DNA from: Aricia agestis
Taxonomy: Eukaryota > Arthropoda > Insecta > Lepidoptera > Lycaenidae
Direction: 5' to 3'
Assembly (NCBI RefSeq): GCF_905147365.1
Contig: NC_056415.1
Coordinates: 10,062,001-10,126,000 of the forward strand
Length of the DNA: 64,000 nucleotides
In this document: positions 44,360 through 54,887 of the stretch, one piece after another
How the letters are laid out: each line of letters begins with the position of its first letter
How positions within the stretch are numbered: the stretch's first letter is position 1
The notes under the pieces: model-generated
The model's database searches: none
The model's input: the letters and a program-made list of their open reading frames with translations, nothing else
Told to the model about the DNA's origin: nothing
Made by a program: the position numbers and the translations under genes

Positions 44360-45620
44360 GTACTCAGCTGTGAAACATGTTGAAAGTGACAGTTGCGCCC
44401 AACTCGCGTATATTTCGAGGTACTCCTTAGTTCTGTCTACTCTGACCTCAATATCTGTTACGAACATCACCGACGAGGTCTTACGTCACAAAAAACGTGC
44501 TTATTCCACTGATTCCGATAACGAGCCGGGATTCGATAAAAGGTGTTGGTTTCGGATCAAAGGAATCGATGACAAAGGCTGAAGAGTAAACGTTTCGGTG
44601 GTTGGGGCGATTCGTGTGAAAAAAAATGTCTTTCGCGTCGTATCTCCTAGGAATCGTGATCTATGGGAGGCGGTCACGCAGACCGGGGCACGCGATCCTT
44701 TCTGACCATTCTTCAGTTCCTTCTCTGACACCTGGGCACTTTCATACGGGGTGCGTTTACGCTGCGTTTCAAACGTTTGTTAACTGTTATGCCGACGGCG
44801 AAACCAATATAAATAATTTTAAAATCAAACATTATGAAAAAAGTAATTTCTTTTATCAGTTATTTACTCATTTTTATTTAAATAATAAAGAGATAATGCA
44901 AACTCATACTAAAAAATATAAGCTTTTTTAATACAATAGTCATCTACTCATACTTACTGTACTTCTGTTGTTTTTATAATCAAAATGTTATTTTACAAGA
45001 CTTTTATGAATATTTATCTACAAAAGATAGGATGATAATATAGTTGTTAGTTATTTTCATTACTTTCAAGTAAACAATAATATATCTTACATAATAATTT
45101 TAAAATCGCAGCAACAAATCAGTATGAATCGCACGCTTTATCTATAGATAACAAACATAAAAATACCAGCCTAGCCTCTTCATTACTGACTACTTAATTT
45201 AATAGAGCGATGTTTGCATTTCCGAAGGCGAGGTGGGAAAATGGTAGCATTTTGTGAATGGCTTTGTTGCATGCATCCAAGCTGGATTAAGACCCTGATT
45301 CACGAAAATTTAAGCCTTATTTTCATTAGAATCTACTTAGCAAAATTGTTGTTCATTGTTCAGTTTTTCCGTTGTTCTTTCTTATAATGTATGGTTTAAA
45401 TACACAAGTTTATGTTGCGTTAATGTTCTTTGCCTCACTGATAAACAATTTTTATTAGATTTAAAATATTACATTGTGGCATGAATTTTAAAATAATCTT
45501 ATACGTAAATACACACACTATTATGTTCCTAAACACCTATGTACCTAGTCTTTTTGAGATATTATGCTACTTATATAATATGACAATAATATGACATTAT
45601 TATGAGTCATTTTATTACAG
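44360..45620. other. Unassigned DNA; a GC-richer stretch at 44375-44780
   Basis: The GC-richer stretch holds a frame with TNITDEVLRHKKRAYSTDSD and, after a stop, LWEAVTQTGARDPF. It could be the N-terminal part of a retroelement ORF, but I cannot place it. The remainder is AT-rich and empty. Confidence 0.4.
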
Positions 45621-45932
45621 CGGCGACCATAAAGTTAATATACCTAGAGGAATAAAGAAACAAAGGTACGAGCAAGCGAGATGTCACCATCAGTAAAACT
45701 TCGTGGTAAAAAGAGACGTGTGATACATGACAGCAGCACTCTTTTTTGACGTCCAGTCGGCCCGTGCCGCACGTTGACAATTTAATCTAATAGACTTCAT
45801 GTTCAATCATGCTTGTGTAAGTGTATACGTACACATATTTTTCACACAGATGAAAACCAATTTCGGTTTCGTTTGACAGCTCGAGATTGTTGCTCTATTC
45901 CGCTAGGTATATTTACTTTATGGCGGCGACCA
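45621..45932. mobile_element. TIR repeat 'K', intact copy
   Basis: ggcgaccataaagttaatat with acctag at the left is inverted against ctaggtatatttactttatg with gcggcgacc at the right. The interior includes ttgacgtccagtcggcc and cgtttgacagctcgagattg. A second copy at 58763-60335 is interrupted twice. Confidence 0.75.
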
Positions 45933-47199
45933 AAACACTTTTGTTTTACTCGAGGTAGCAAAGTTATTACGTAGATCATAGTCTTAAAGATTGTTCTGGT
46001 AGGATATTGTTTGGCCTGTGGTTTTGGTTGGGTTACAGCCAAATTCGCGTACGTGAAATGTGTTTTAATTGTTTCGTTACCCTAAACAAATGTTCATTTA
46101 CCACTTTAACTAGAAAGTAATGTTAAGGAGACATATTTAAAGTCATAATTATTAATTATGTTTATTTGGTATGCTTACAATAGTCAAAAATACTTTAATA
46201 CTTGTTTAATAAAGAGTAACGATAGCTGCAGCCGTGGGTGCCAAAAAAAAGCAAATTTTAAATAATAGTTTATTAATTATAGCTTTTACATTAATTAAAA
46301 TTAAAATTACTAATTATGAATTACAAATTACAAATTAAGAGTGATTCCCTACTGAAGTGAAGTAAAAGAATGAGGTCCTCCGCTGGTCGCACGATGGTGG
46401 TAGCCGCTTCTGCTGACTTGGATATTCCCTCGAATTGATGTTGAAATCTTGCACCGTGTGCGGTACAGCGCGGTAAAGCTGTATGCACGCTTGGGTTTCT
46501 GAATATTAAAATAAAGGGGTGGATACACTTATATTGAGGTGTATCGTAGTTAGGATGGTGTAACAAAAGCTTTATTGTCAACAAAACAAACTTAATTTCT
46601 TGTTATTTGTTAATATTATGTTATTTCAACATTGATATCGTATCAGTTTTATGTGTAATAATACACGTAATAAAATTCGTCAGCAAAAAGTAAACAAGTT
46701 GCGACCAAAGTAAAAATAATATTCTCAAATAAGTAAAATTAATCAATTTGTCTTTTTCGAAAAAAAAATTCAGAGTTCTGACCGAGTGGAGAATTAATAA
46801 AGGAAACACCGTCGACATTAATTCTGGAAACGTAATATTCTTTATAGTACATTTATTAAAATAATGCAGCAGCCGTTTACATCACGAAAACTGGATATCA
46901 TAATATAGTAATTAATTACATTAAAAGTGAGGAAATATTCATTCGTATGTCGTGGCTCTCGTGGCGTGCTCATTTGGCGTGCTCATTAAAATTTCAACAG
47001 AGGATGCTTTCTCTTTCATATAAATCCGCCGTGTAGTGACGTCATTAGCCGCATCTGTATGCAGTTTGTTTTGAAAATTGATATGGAACCGAGTTTAGGA
47101 ACTAGCGTTGGTGTGCGTTTGCAGTTGTTGTCGCGGTAAGGTCCTTAAGGTGATATACGGTATACACGACGAGACTGATTGTATCGCGTATTATCTTTG
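45933..47199. other. Unassigned DNA
   Basis: A GC-richer patch at 46360-46510 carries an 87-codon minus-strand frame of unknown nature. ggcgtgctcatt is duplicated at about 46964-46988. No element was recognised. Confidence 0.4.
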
Positions 47200-47498
47200 A
47201 CGTGGAAGAGCCATGCTTCAGCACGAATGAGCCGGCTCGACTGGAGAAATACCACGGGCTCACAGAAAACCGGCGTCAAACAGCGCTTGCGCTGTGTTTC
47301 GCCCAGTGAGTGAGTTTACCGGAGGCCCAATCCCCTACCCTTTTCACTTCCCTACCCTCTCCTATTTCCTTCCCTACCATCCCCTATTACCCTTTTCCCT
47401 CTTAAAAGGCCGGTAACGCCCTGCAGCTCATCTGATGCTGCGAGTGTCCATGGGCGACGGAAGTTGCTTTCCATCAGATGACCCGTTTGCTCGTTTGT
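47200..47498 (+). mobile_element. Retroposon X, copy 4 (plus strand), tail lost
   Basis: acgtggaagagccatgcttc, ggctcgactggagaaatacc, cagcgcttgcgctgtgtttc, then C-rich cctaccctctcctatttcc and gaagttgctttccatcagat, ending at gctcgtttg. The poly-A tail present in the other copies is missing. Confidence 0.78.
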
Positions 47499-47526
47499 AG
47501 AACGTCTAAATTGGAGAAAAAGTCTT

Positions 47527-47886
47527 AGTGTCTAAACACACCATGCCAAAAATAGGCGGCTGAAGTCGGCATGATTACGTCTGCAATGTATTTTAAATTA
47601 CCATGCCGAAACATACCATGCCGAAATTACGCCTCGTTATAGCGTACAGCCGAACTTCGGTCAAGCGTAAGTACGGCAGCGATTCGGCGGTAAAGTTATT
47701 TTTTCGGCATCAATTTCGCCAAAACAGTGGCGTTCGAGGTACTGAGTACTCGGACAAAGTTACGCAACTGAATTTCACGCCGCGTAATTTCGGCTCTCGT
47801 GTGTCATATCAGCCGAATGCGCCGGAACGTAATATCGGCCACGTAACTTCGGCCGCGTATCTTTGGCATGGTGTGTTTAGACACTA
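47527..47886. mobile_element. TIR element with perfect 24-bp ends and iterated TTCGGC interior
   Basis: The left end agtgtctaaacacaccatgc plus caaa (47527-47550) is the exact inverse of 47862-47885. A TA on each side of GTGTCT/AGACAC suggests a TA duplication. The interior repeats variants of attacg/cgtaa next to ttcggc at least six times. The 94-codon ORF in it is a by-product of these repeats. Confidence 0.82.
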
Positions 47887-48005
47887 AAAGTAAATAACGT
47901 GCCAGGTTCAGAATAGCAACCTAAAACGTATGTGCAAATATTCAAAATCTTAGGCATAGAAGTATGCCTAAAAATATATTTATTAATAATAAATTTATTT
48001 TATTT

Positions 48006-48201
48006 ACTAGATGACGCCCGCATCTCCGTTGCGCCAAAATTCGTTTATCGTGCGGAGACTGTACATTTTTCCGGGTTAAAAAGTATCCTATATCCTTTTC
48101 CGGGACTCAAAGTATCTCCATACCAAACAGCGATAAGGTCGTAAAGAGGTAACAGACAAACAGACAGACACATTCGCATTTAATCGCACTAGTACGGATT
48201 A
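48006..48201 (-). mobile_element. Lep1-type element, minus strand
   Basis: Starts actagatgacgcccgcatct and ends acattcgcatttaatcgcac with tagtacgga, the inverse of the standard layout, with a (GACA)n tract near 48155-48170. Confidence 0.8.
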
Positions 48202-48479
48202 ATTTGATCGAGAAACCAACTTTACAAATAGCTATAAGTTTTCATTATCAGTAAATATTAACTGGAAGGCATTTTCTCCTTCGCTTATTATTGACATTAT
48301 AATGATCAAGGTAATAATAACTCGAACAAAGGAACAAAACATCGTTAGATTGGCGCTGATGGCCGGAATTATTTCAATTCATTTCGACTTTATAGCTTAG
48401 GAGTCCACACTGTACACTTTCATCTTCAATTTTCGTCATCAACTTTCATATTGGCGCATTCAATTATTGAATGCGTCAG

Positions 48480-48616
48480 CGACATCGGTTCAGCGGTTTG
48501 GGCGTGAAGATATTGTAACAGACAGATAGACTGACAGACAGATAGACAGACGGACAGATAGACAGACGGACAGACAGACAGACACACCCTTCGCATTTAT
48601 AATATTAGTATGGAAA
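48480..48616 (-). mobile_element. Truncated Lep1-type element with long (GACA)n array, minus strand
   Basis: The 5' portion only: ggttcagcggtttgggcgtg, an array of gacagatagacagacg units of about 70 bp, and cttcgcatttataatattag plus tatgga. Confidence 0.75.
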
Positions 48617-48840
48617 TATGTTATGAATATTATGTATAGTATAGATAGTATGGAAGTATGGATTCAGATTTCAGACGTGTCTGAACTTCGATAAGGTTTA
48701 GCTTGGATAATTGTAAGTTTCAATTGGTTCTTCAAATATTGTTTTTTTTTAAATCAGTCAAAATATTGATTATTGCGTGCTTATGTTTCTTTAATTATTA
48801 TATATTTTATACTTTTTAAACATACCATTCTAACCTCATC

Positions 48841-48893
<53 letters not shown>
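48841..48893. repeat. (TA)n microsatellite
   Basis: About 25 uninterrupted TA units. A Helitron-like tail (gcgagcgaagccgcgggcaa) follows at 48951-48970. Confidence 0.95.
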
Positions 48894-48896
<3 letters not shown>

Positions 48897-48979
48897 GAGG
48901 TGACTGACTGACATGGTGATCTATCAACGCACACCCAATACTTCTTAACGCGAGCGAAGCCGCGGGCAAAAGCTCGTTA

Positions 48980-50167
48980 ATTATGTAACTGATATGGTGA
49001 ACTTTGTATCATCACTATGAAACATATTTTTTCACCATTTGCGAATCCAATTAGATTGAAACTTTACCTGTACAAGGTAATAAAAGCAATATGCAAACTA
49101 GGGATGTAGATATTAACTGATTTTCGGAAACACCTCAATCCCTTTTGTGATCCGTGTCAATTCCAGTGCTCAACTCGTTTTAATTTCAAATATATTCAAT
49201 TATGAGGCAACCCTCATAATTCCATTACGCGATTGTGTTGACTCCACAAATCTCCGGCGAATGGGATCATATTATCATCATTAAGATCCTGAGCGTTCAC
49301 TCGCTTGCGTCGCGCCTCCTTTGTGATCTGCTGTAATTAATAGACTTAATATTTCATACATTTATAAGGATTTTCACTAATTTTCTCCATTTATGATACG
49401 CAGTTATTATACGATCGCTTAGTCTCGAGATCAAAGAGGATTGAAGACGTCTCTACATTCATTTTCGAGCCCACTTCCATAATTAATGTTAATTAAATAA
49501 GATTCAAAAGATGGAGTTAGAGATAATTTCCTTCTATTTATAAGTTTATCTTTGAACTTAAACGAGTAATTAGAATTAGAATCTCTTGTAACTTTTGGTC
49601 TGGTTTTGTGTCTGAACTCTGAATAAACTAATCTATTTTTTGTTCCATTTAGCTTAATACAAATGCTTTCTATATTTTCGTGGATATTTTTTAAAATTTT
49701 TATTTTATTTTACTCAAGAGGATCAACTCATAAACCGTTTCGTTTCAAAATAAAGAATAATAGAACCGCTTAGGACAAAAGCTTTCTAAATCCTTGGAAA
49801 AGGAATTGAAAATTTCAAAACAATTGAGCGATAATAACTTTATTGCAAAGGAAACTAACTCAGAATGCTGCCGGCTTAATCTACAGTTGCTTTGGTTTAA
49901 GTTCGTCCATATTATTAGTGCATTCTGAAATACAGCGTTCATTAATCGTTACGTAAGCGAACGGAACAGTCATTTAATATAACTTCTGTGTGGTAAGACT
50001 TAACTGATCTCAATAAAATTATTGTTACTGTATTGCATTAGAAAATTGTATTATGTTTGGCAAATTCATCGTCTATGTTTTTTGTGTATGGGTATAATTT
50101 ATGCTAATATTCTACTAAACGAAACATATTGTCATAACACTTTTCGTACAATGTTGCAATATATTTT
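48980..50167. other. Unassigned DNA
   Basis: AT-rich, short ORFs, no recognised element. Confidence 0.5.
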
Positions 50168-50269
50168 TACCCGACTACGGCGAAGCAAAAGGGAGGGTTA
50201 TGATTTTGGCCTGTATGTATGTATGTATGTATGTATGTGGATATGGATGTTCATCTGTTCCCTCGTAAC

Positions 50270-50990
50270 TTTAAACCACTACGCCCCCCCAAACCCCCCC
50301 TCCCTCGTGGAAGTGTTATCGCGTCGTTAATGTTGAGTTTTAATTCTCCTTTTTTAGAAACAAGGTTATAAATAATTAAAAGTTAAATATAATTGTACCC
50401 TAAACTAAACATACACTTTTTGACTATCATTTAATTACCAATATGGAGGGCTAGGCTGGAACTTGGGGGGCTGCGCCCCCCCAAACCCCTCCTCCCTCGT
50501 GGAAGTGTTATCGCGTCGTTAATGTTGAGTTTTGATTCTCCTTTTTTACAAACAAGGTTATAAATAATTAAAAGTGAAATATAATTGTACCGTAAACTAA
50601 ACATACACTTTTTGACTATCATTTAATTACCAATATGGAGGGCTAGACTGGAACTTGGGGGGCTGCGCCCCCCCAAACCCCTCCTCCCTCGTGGAAGTAT
50701 TATCGCGTTGTTAATGTTGAGTTTTGATTCTCCTTTTTTACAAACAAGGTTATAAATAATTAAAAGTGAAATATAATTGTACCGTAAACTAAACATACAC
50801 TTTTTGACTATCATTTAATTATCAATATGGAGGGCTAGGCTGGAACTTGGGGGGGCTGCACCCCCCTAAACTCGTGGAAGTGTTATCGCGTCGTTATTGT
50901 TGAGTTTTGATTATCCTTTTTTTAGGAACAAAGTTATAAATTAAAAGTGAAATAATTGTACCCTAAACTAAACATAAGTACACTTTTTTT
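50270..50990 (+). repeat. 192-bp tandem array, about four units
   Basis: atggagggctaggctggaac recurs at about 50442, 50634 and 50826 (192-bp spacing), each followed by a C-run/G-run palindrome, cgtggaagtgttatcgcg and aacaaggttataaata. The first unit lacks its 5' part; the last is shorter by two small deletions. Units differ by a few bases. Confidence 0.92.
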
Positions 50991-51389
50991 GGGAAAAAAA
51001 TATTGAAATAATAAAAAAAGGTATGTAGGGGGACCGCTAACATTATAGTTTAGGGGTCAGTTTTCAGTGAACCAAAATATCGAGACAATCAGTGACATGG
51101 CGATACAAAATGCAAAAGACACTGTTGGCGGTCCCCCGACACACCGTGACAACAATTATGGACTAAAATATCACTTCACACTTAGGAATTATTTAAACTT
51201 AAAGTCAGTGAATAAAATATATTATTTCATTACTTTTTAAAGTTGTTTGGCGGGGGTTTTTTTAATTTCATAATTTTATTTTATTTCATGATTTTTAAAC
51301 TTGTGTTGGTTATAATAATTTCTATCGACAGGATCATATTATATCCCAATGAATACCATCTACGAATGTCCTTTTGGATGAGTCCGTCA

Positions 51390-51625
51390 ATATGAGTCCA
51401 AACATGAAACCTCTACTTTGGGTTCATATAGAGCTCGGCTCCCATAGAATCCAGGTGATGCTGCAGCAGCAGCATGCAAACATTTATTGGTTATCTACGT
51501 CTCACTAGTTGTCGCATTTAAAATGAGCCCAAACACGAAACCATTGCTCTAAGTTGGTGAAGAGTTGGGTATCCTATTGATTACCAGGTGATGCTGCAGC
51601 ACCAGGTCAACTTTCCATTAATCAC
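51390..51625 (+). repeat. Two diverged units of about 128 bp
   Basis: atgagtccaaacatgaaacc (51392) and atgagcccaaacacgaaacc (51522) each lead, about 70 bp later, to caggtgatgctgcagca. Older and more diverged than the 192-bp array. Confidence 0.7.
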
Positions 51626-51915
51626 GCGTCACAATCACGTCACGAAACAAAAACAAAAAGTCACGAACTAGAATGCAATAAAGCCCACCAAACGACTGCA
51701 AGTTGCTAATCGGCCCTTCACGACCCAGATGAACCGCGATTTGTCAGCACGGAGCAGGCTGATGATGATGAACTATAGCTAAGAACACTCTCAATTAAGT
51801 CAGCTTTCAAACAAAAACAACTAAATCAAAATCGGTCCACCCGTTTGGATGCTACGATGCCACAGATCGACAGACAGACACGTCAAACTTATAACCTCTT
51901 TTTTGTCGGGGGTTA

Positions 51916-53256
51916 ATAAATAAACCCAGGTAATTACGAAATCAAACGTATTTATTTACTTATTATCAATGAGAATTGTGTCAATTTTTGTAATTAAATT
52001 ATTATCTCTCTGGTGTTTGGAGCGAAATTGTTGCAAGCTATTGACATTACATAAATCCTGGAGATCGTAAGTCGAGATCGAAATTTATTTTTAACGAAGT
52101 TCATCTTCGAAAATGCTTGTGGGTCGGCGATCCGGATGAGGACCGCGGTCGGCCATTTGGTGTCCCCTGTTCTAGACCCATAACTACCTTATCTACAATT
52201 ACCTTAACATATAGGTATTATTATATAATAATGTACCATATCATTGTAAAGCACTACTTGGCAACGCAGGAAACGCTCCACAAGCTGCGGTATGTATGCA
52301 CCTTTAGGAATTGGAGCACGTACTGTGGATGCACCTTTAGAGCTGAAGCACGTAGAGAGTTAATTTCCTTTCCGAATCTAATAAATACAGGTATGTTGGT
52401 CATGTGGTAATTTGCACTTTGCTTTTGAGGAAGAATTAAATATTAAGTCGGTACCATTGGAGAAATTTATAGGGAGATGATGGGCCTAGGATATTTGGTC
52501 GGCTTTATGTCACATCAATGTTAGTCTCCCAAATTTCATAGATCCGCCATCTGCCTGCGAATTTCATTTCTGCGATAGCACTACTGCAGTATCTGCTGTT
52601 GGCTAGCGTCATTGAAAGCAGCGTATGGTCTAAACCATCAGATGACTTATTTAACATAAACCATTAGGTACTTATAAGGTTTGTTCCAAACCTTAAACAA
52701 AACATTTAGTTACATTATTCAAAACAATTGAATTAAATTGACATTAGGACATGGGTATCACAATTAAGCAGCTATCTCATAATAATTGCTACTATATTGG
52801 ATGGTAGTACTACGTTCAATTTCGGCCAAGCGTCAAACATCCTTAGAACATGATAAACCTTTCTGACTCGTACCTATATTATATTATACGTGTTTAATTT
52901 TTATTCCCAAAATTTATCAAAATCTGATAGTCTTAAAGAGAAGAAATTTTGAATAACTCTGGAATGGTTTTCTCTTATTCAGTAAAACAACATTTGAAGA
53001 AAAATATTGCTAAGGTAAAAAGGTATCTTGTTAATAAATTATTATAAAGAACAACTGAAGCGGGAGATCGTGAATATTTTTGTCCGTAATTAGGTAAAGC
53101 AGTGGCAATTTGTTTTGTTTTTAAATTTGTCGGAATACTTTTCTTTTTTGGGGTAATATTAATTCTCGTTAAGAAATTGTATAGATAAAGTTTAATGTTG
53201 AGTAACCAAATAACCTAAAATGGACTCACGTTTATTTCCTTCCTAACTGATCTAAT
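51916..53256. other. Mostly unassigned DNA
   Basis: A possible retroelement scrap lies at 52110-52190 (gggtcggcgatccggatgag). A small direct repeat of gcacctttag with gcacgta is at 52289 and 52330. Confidence 0.4.
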
Positions 53257-53471
53257 ACTGGGTGTTAGGGTTGACACCGTTATCCTTAAAACCATCAAAT
53301 GAACTCAAAAAAAATCCACCGTTATACCCATACAAATTGCCCGGATCGGCATATGGGTATGACGATGGATATTTTGGTTTTCAGCATTGTTCTCATAGAA
53401 AAAATTGCTCATTTTGACGGGCTCATTTGACGGTTTTAACGATAACAGTGTTAACCCTAACAACCTGTATA
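53257..53471. mobile_element. Foldback MITE (GTTAGGGTT ends)
   Basis: gttagggttgacaccgttat with ccttaaaaccatcaaatga is inverted against tcatttgacggttttaacga with taacagtgttaaccctaac. The inner part also folds (ccgttatacccata/tatgggtatgacg). Nearly the whole 215 bp can form one hairpin. Confidence 0.8.
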
Positions 53472-53505
53472 ATAAAACCATCGAACACCCATAGGTAGTT
53501 AACAG

Positions 53506-53673
53506 ACCTGTGTCATTTGGTCGGATTATGTCAATTCAATGTAATTCGTGATCTGTTTGTCTGTCTGTCAGCATGTCTGTTTGTCTGTGTGTCAGCTGGG
53601 TTTGATAAAACGCAACCAAATTAAGTATAGTAGGTCCGCAATCTGCCTAATAATCAACTTCTCTGATAGTACA
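53506..53673 (+). repeat. Short copy of the 2725-3298 repeat family with (GTCT)n
   Basis: tcatttggtcggattatgtc with aattcaat at the left and taatcaacttctctgatagt at the right match the ends of 2725-3298. The foldback interior is replaced by a short GTCT tract and cagctgggtttg. Confidence 0.65.
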
Positions 53674-53841
53674 AAAGCAAGCATCCCGGGAGTGCAGACA
53701 GAAGAGAAAACAATTTCTACGTGGTTTTCCACTACGTTGCGTCTAACGTATTTTCGATGTTTTTACTCATCCCAATCTTAATACACAATGCTCTAGAAGT
53801 AATCACATAAAAAATCGAACCATCTTAGAATAATACCTCTT

Positions 53842-54399
53842 AAGGTGCTCCCTCACCGGGAGCATTCGCTTGTAATGTAACGTTACAGAGTCGAGCATTA
53901 CATCAAACACACCAAACACACCACACACACACAAAGACACGTCTTAGTTACCAATTTATAAATACGATTATTGAATTCTATTTACCCTTATTTTAGTCAA
54001 CCCCTTCATCACAAGTATTCTTAGTGTAGGGGTTGCGCACTTTAATTTGTAAACCTTGGTGCTATGATAATATTTGTGTGCCTATCTAAATTTGTATTTA
54101 ATAAAAGACATTAAAGTTTTATTTAATTATTTATCAGTGAGGGAGGAGAACCGAGCATTACAATGCGCACCTTGTAATGATATTACAATATGTAATACCT
54201 TGATACAACTTGTAACATCAATGCTACGTGACCGTGAAGTCAACTTGCTATGGAATGCTCAAAGTCGAATCTATACCTACTGTTGCACCATACCACGCAA
54301 ATGCTCATCAGTCAGGGAGGTAGGTATTGTGATGTAATACTCAAGGTTGAATCTATAATGATACATTACACTCGAAAATTCCCGGTGAGGGGGCACCTT
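53842..54399. mobile_element. TIR element of about 560 bp with TIRs of about 65 bp
   Basis: aaggtgctccctcaccggga at 53842 is inverted against tcccggtgagggggcacctt ending 54399, continuing with gtgtaatgta-type sequence and a run to attacatca/tgatgtaat. The interior holds further partial copies (cagtgagggagg, gtcagggaggt). No transposase. Confidence 0.82.
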
Positions 54400-54835
54400 T
54401 ATGGTATTCTTTTTTATTATTTCTTCACGACTGAAAGCTAAGTACGGCAATTTGTCCCCAACTAATCATTATATTACGGCTTATCTCGAGCGGCACACTA
54501 ACAAAGCCCTGTCAAGTCCCACGTGTCCACGAAACACGCAACGAGGGTAACTGCGTCGATAAGATAGACGCCAACTATCGCTACGGATTAACTAATCCAA
54601 GATAACCTTTCGATGAATTTTAAACTATAGTTCTATGTTTCAAATGATGAATCTTAAAAAGTATTAAGTTATTTGTTTTTCGCAACGGTTGTAAAGGAGA
54701 ATAACGTTGGATGATTGCAACTATGGAAAATTACGCATTTTTTGGTTGTTTAATTTAATTTTTATTTATTTGACCCCCGATCGTTCATGTATTTGACCCC
54801 CGATCAATGGTCGTTCTCAGAGGTTAAAATTTTGT

Positions 54836-54887
54836 ATATTATTATTTTTAGCAATATTTCGCGGAATATTGCTAAAAATAATAATAT
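54836..54887. repeat. Perfect snapback palindrome, 23-bp arms, 6-nt loop
   Basis: atattattatttttagcaat with att (54836-54858) is the exact inverse of 54865-54887. Loop tcgcgg. Confidence 0.9.

Larger units (their letters stand above)
50168..51915 (+). mobile_element. ACCCGAC...GTCGGGGGTT repeat of about 1.75 kb with internal tandem arrays
   Basis: It opens acccgactacggcgaagcaa followed by (TATG)n, and closes aacctcttttttgtcggggg. The ends form a short inverted pair (CCCGAC/GTCGGGG). It contains the 192-bp array at 50270-50990, an inverted pair ggggaccgctaac/gttggcggtcccc (51032/51125), and the two diverged units at 51390-51625. No coding capacity. Treating these parts as one element is inference from the matching ends. 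Confidence 0.6.

Noticed and set aside
47603..47887. Plus-strand ORF of 94 codons
   Set aside because: It lies wholly inside a TIR element with iterated TTCGGC motifs. The frame is a by-product of the repeats.
50431..50814. Two nearly identical 63-codon minus-strand ORFs
   Set aside because: Both derive from consecutive units of the 192-bp tandem array, not from duplicated genes.
50270..50990. CRISPR-like array
   Set aside because: The 192-bp units are contiguous with no unique spacers, and this is an animal genome. It is a tandem repeat.
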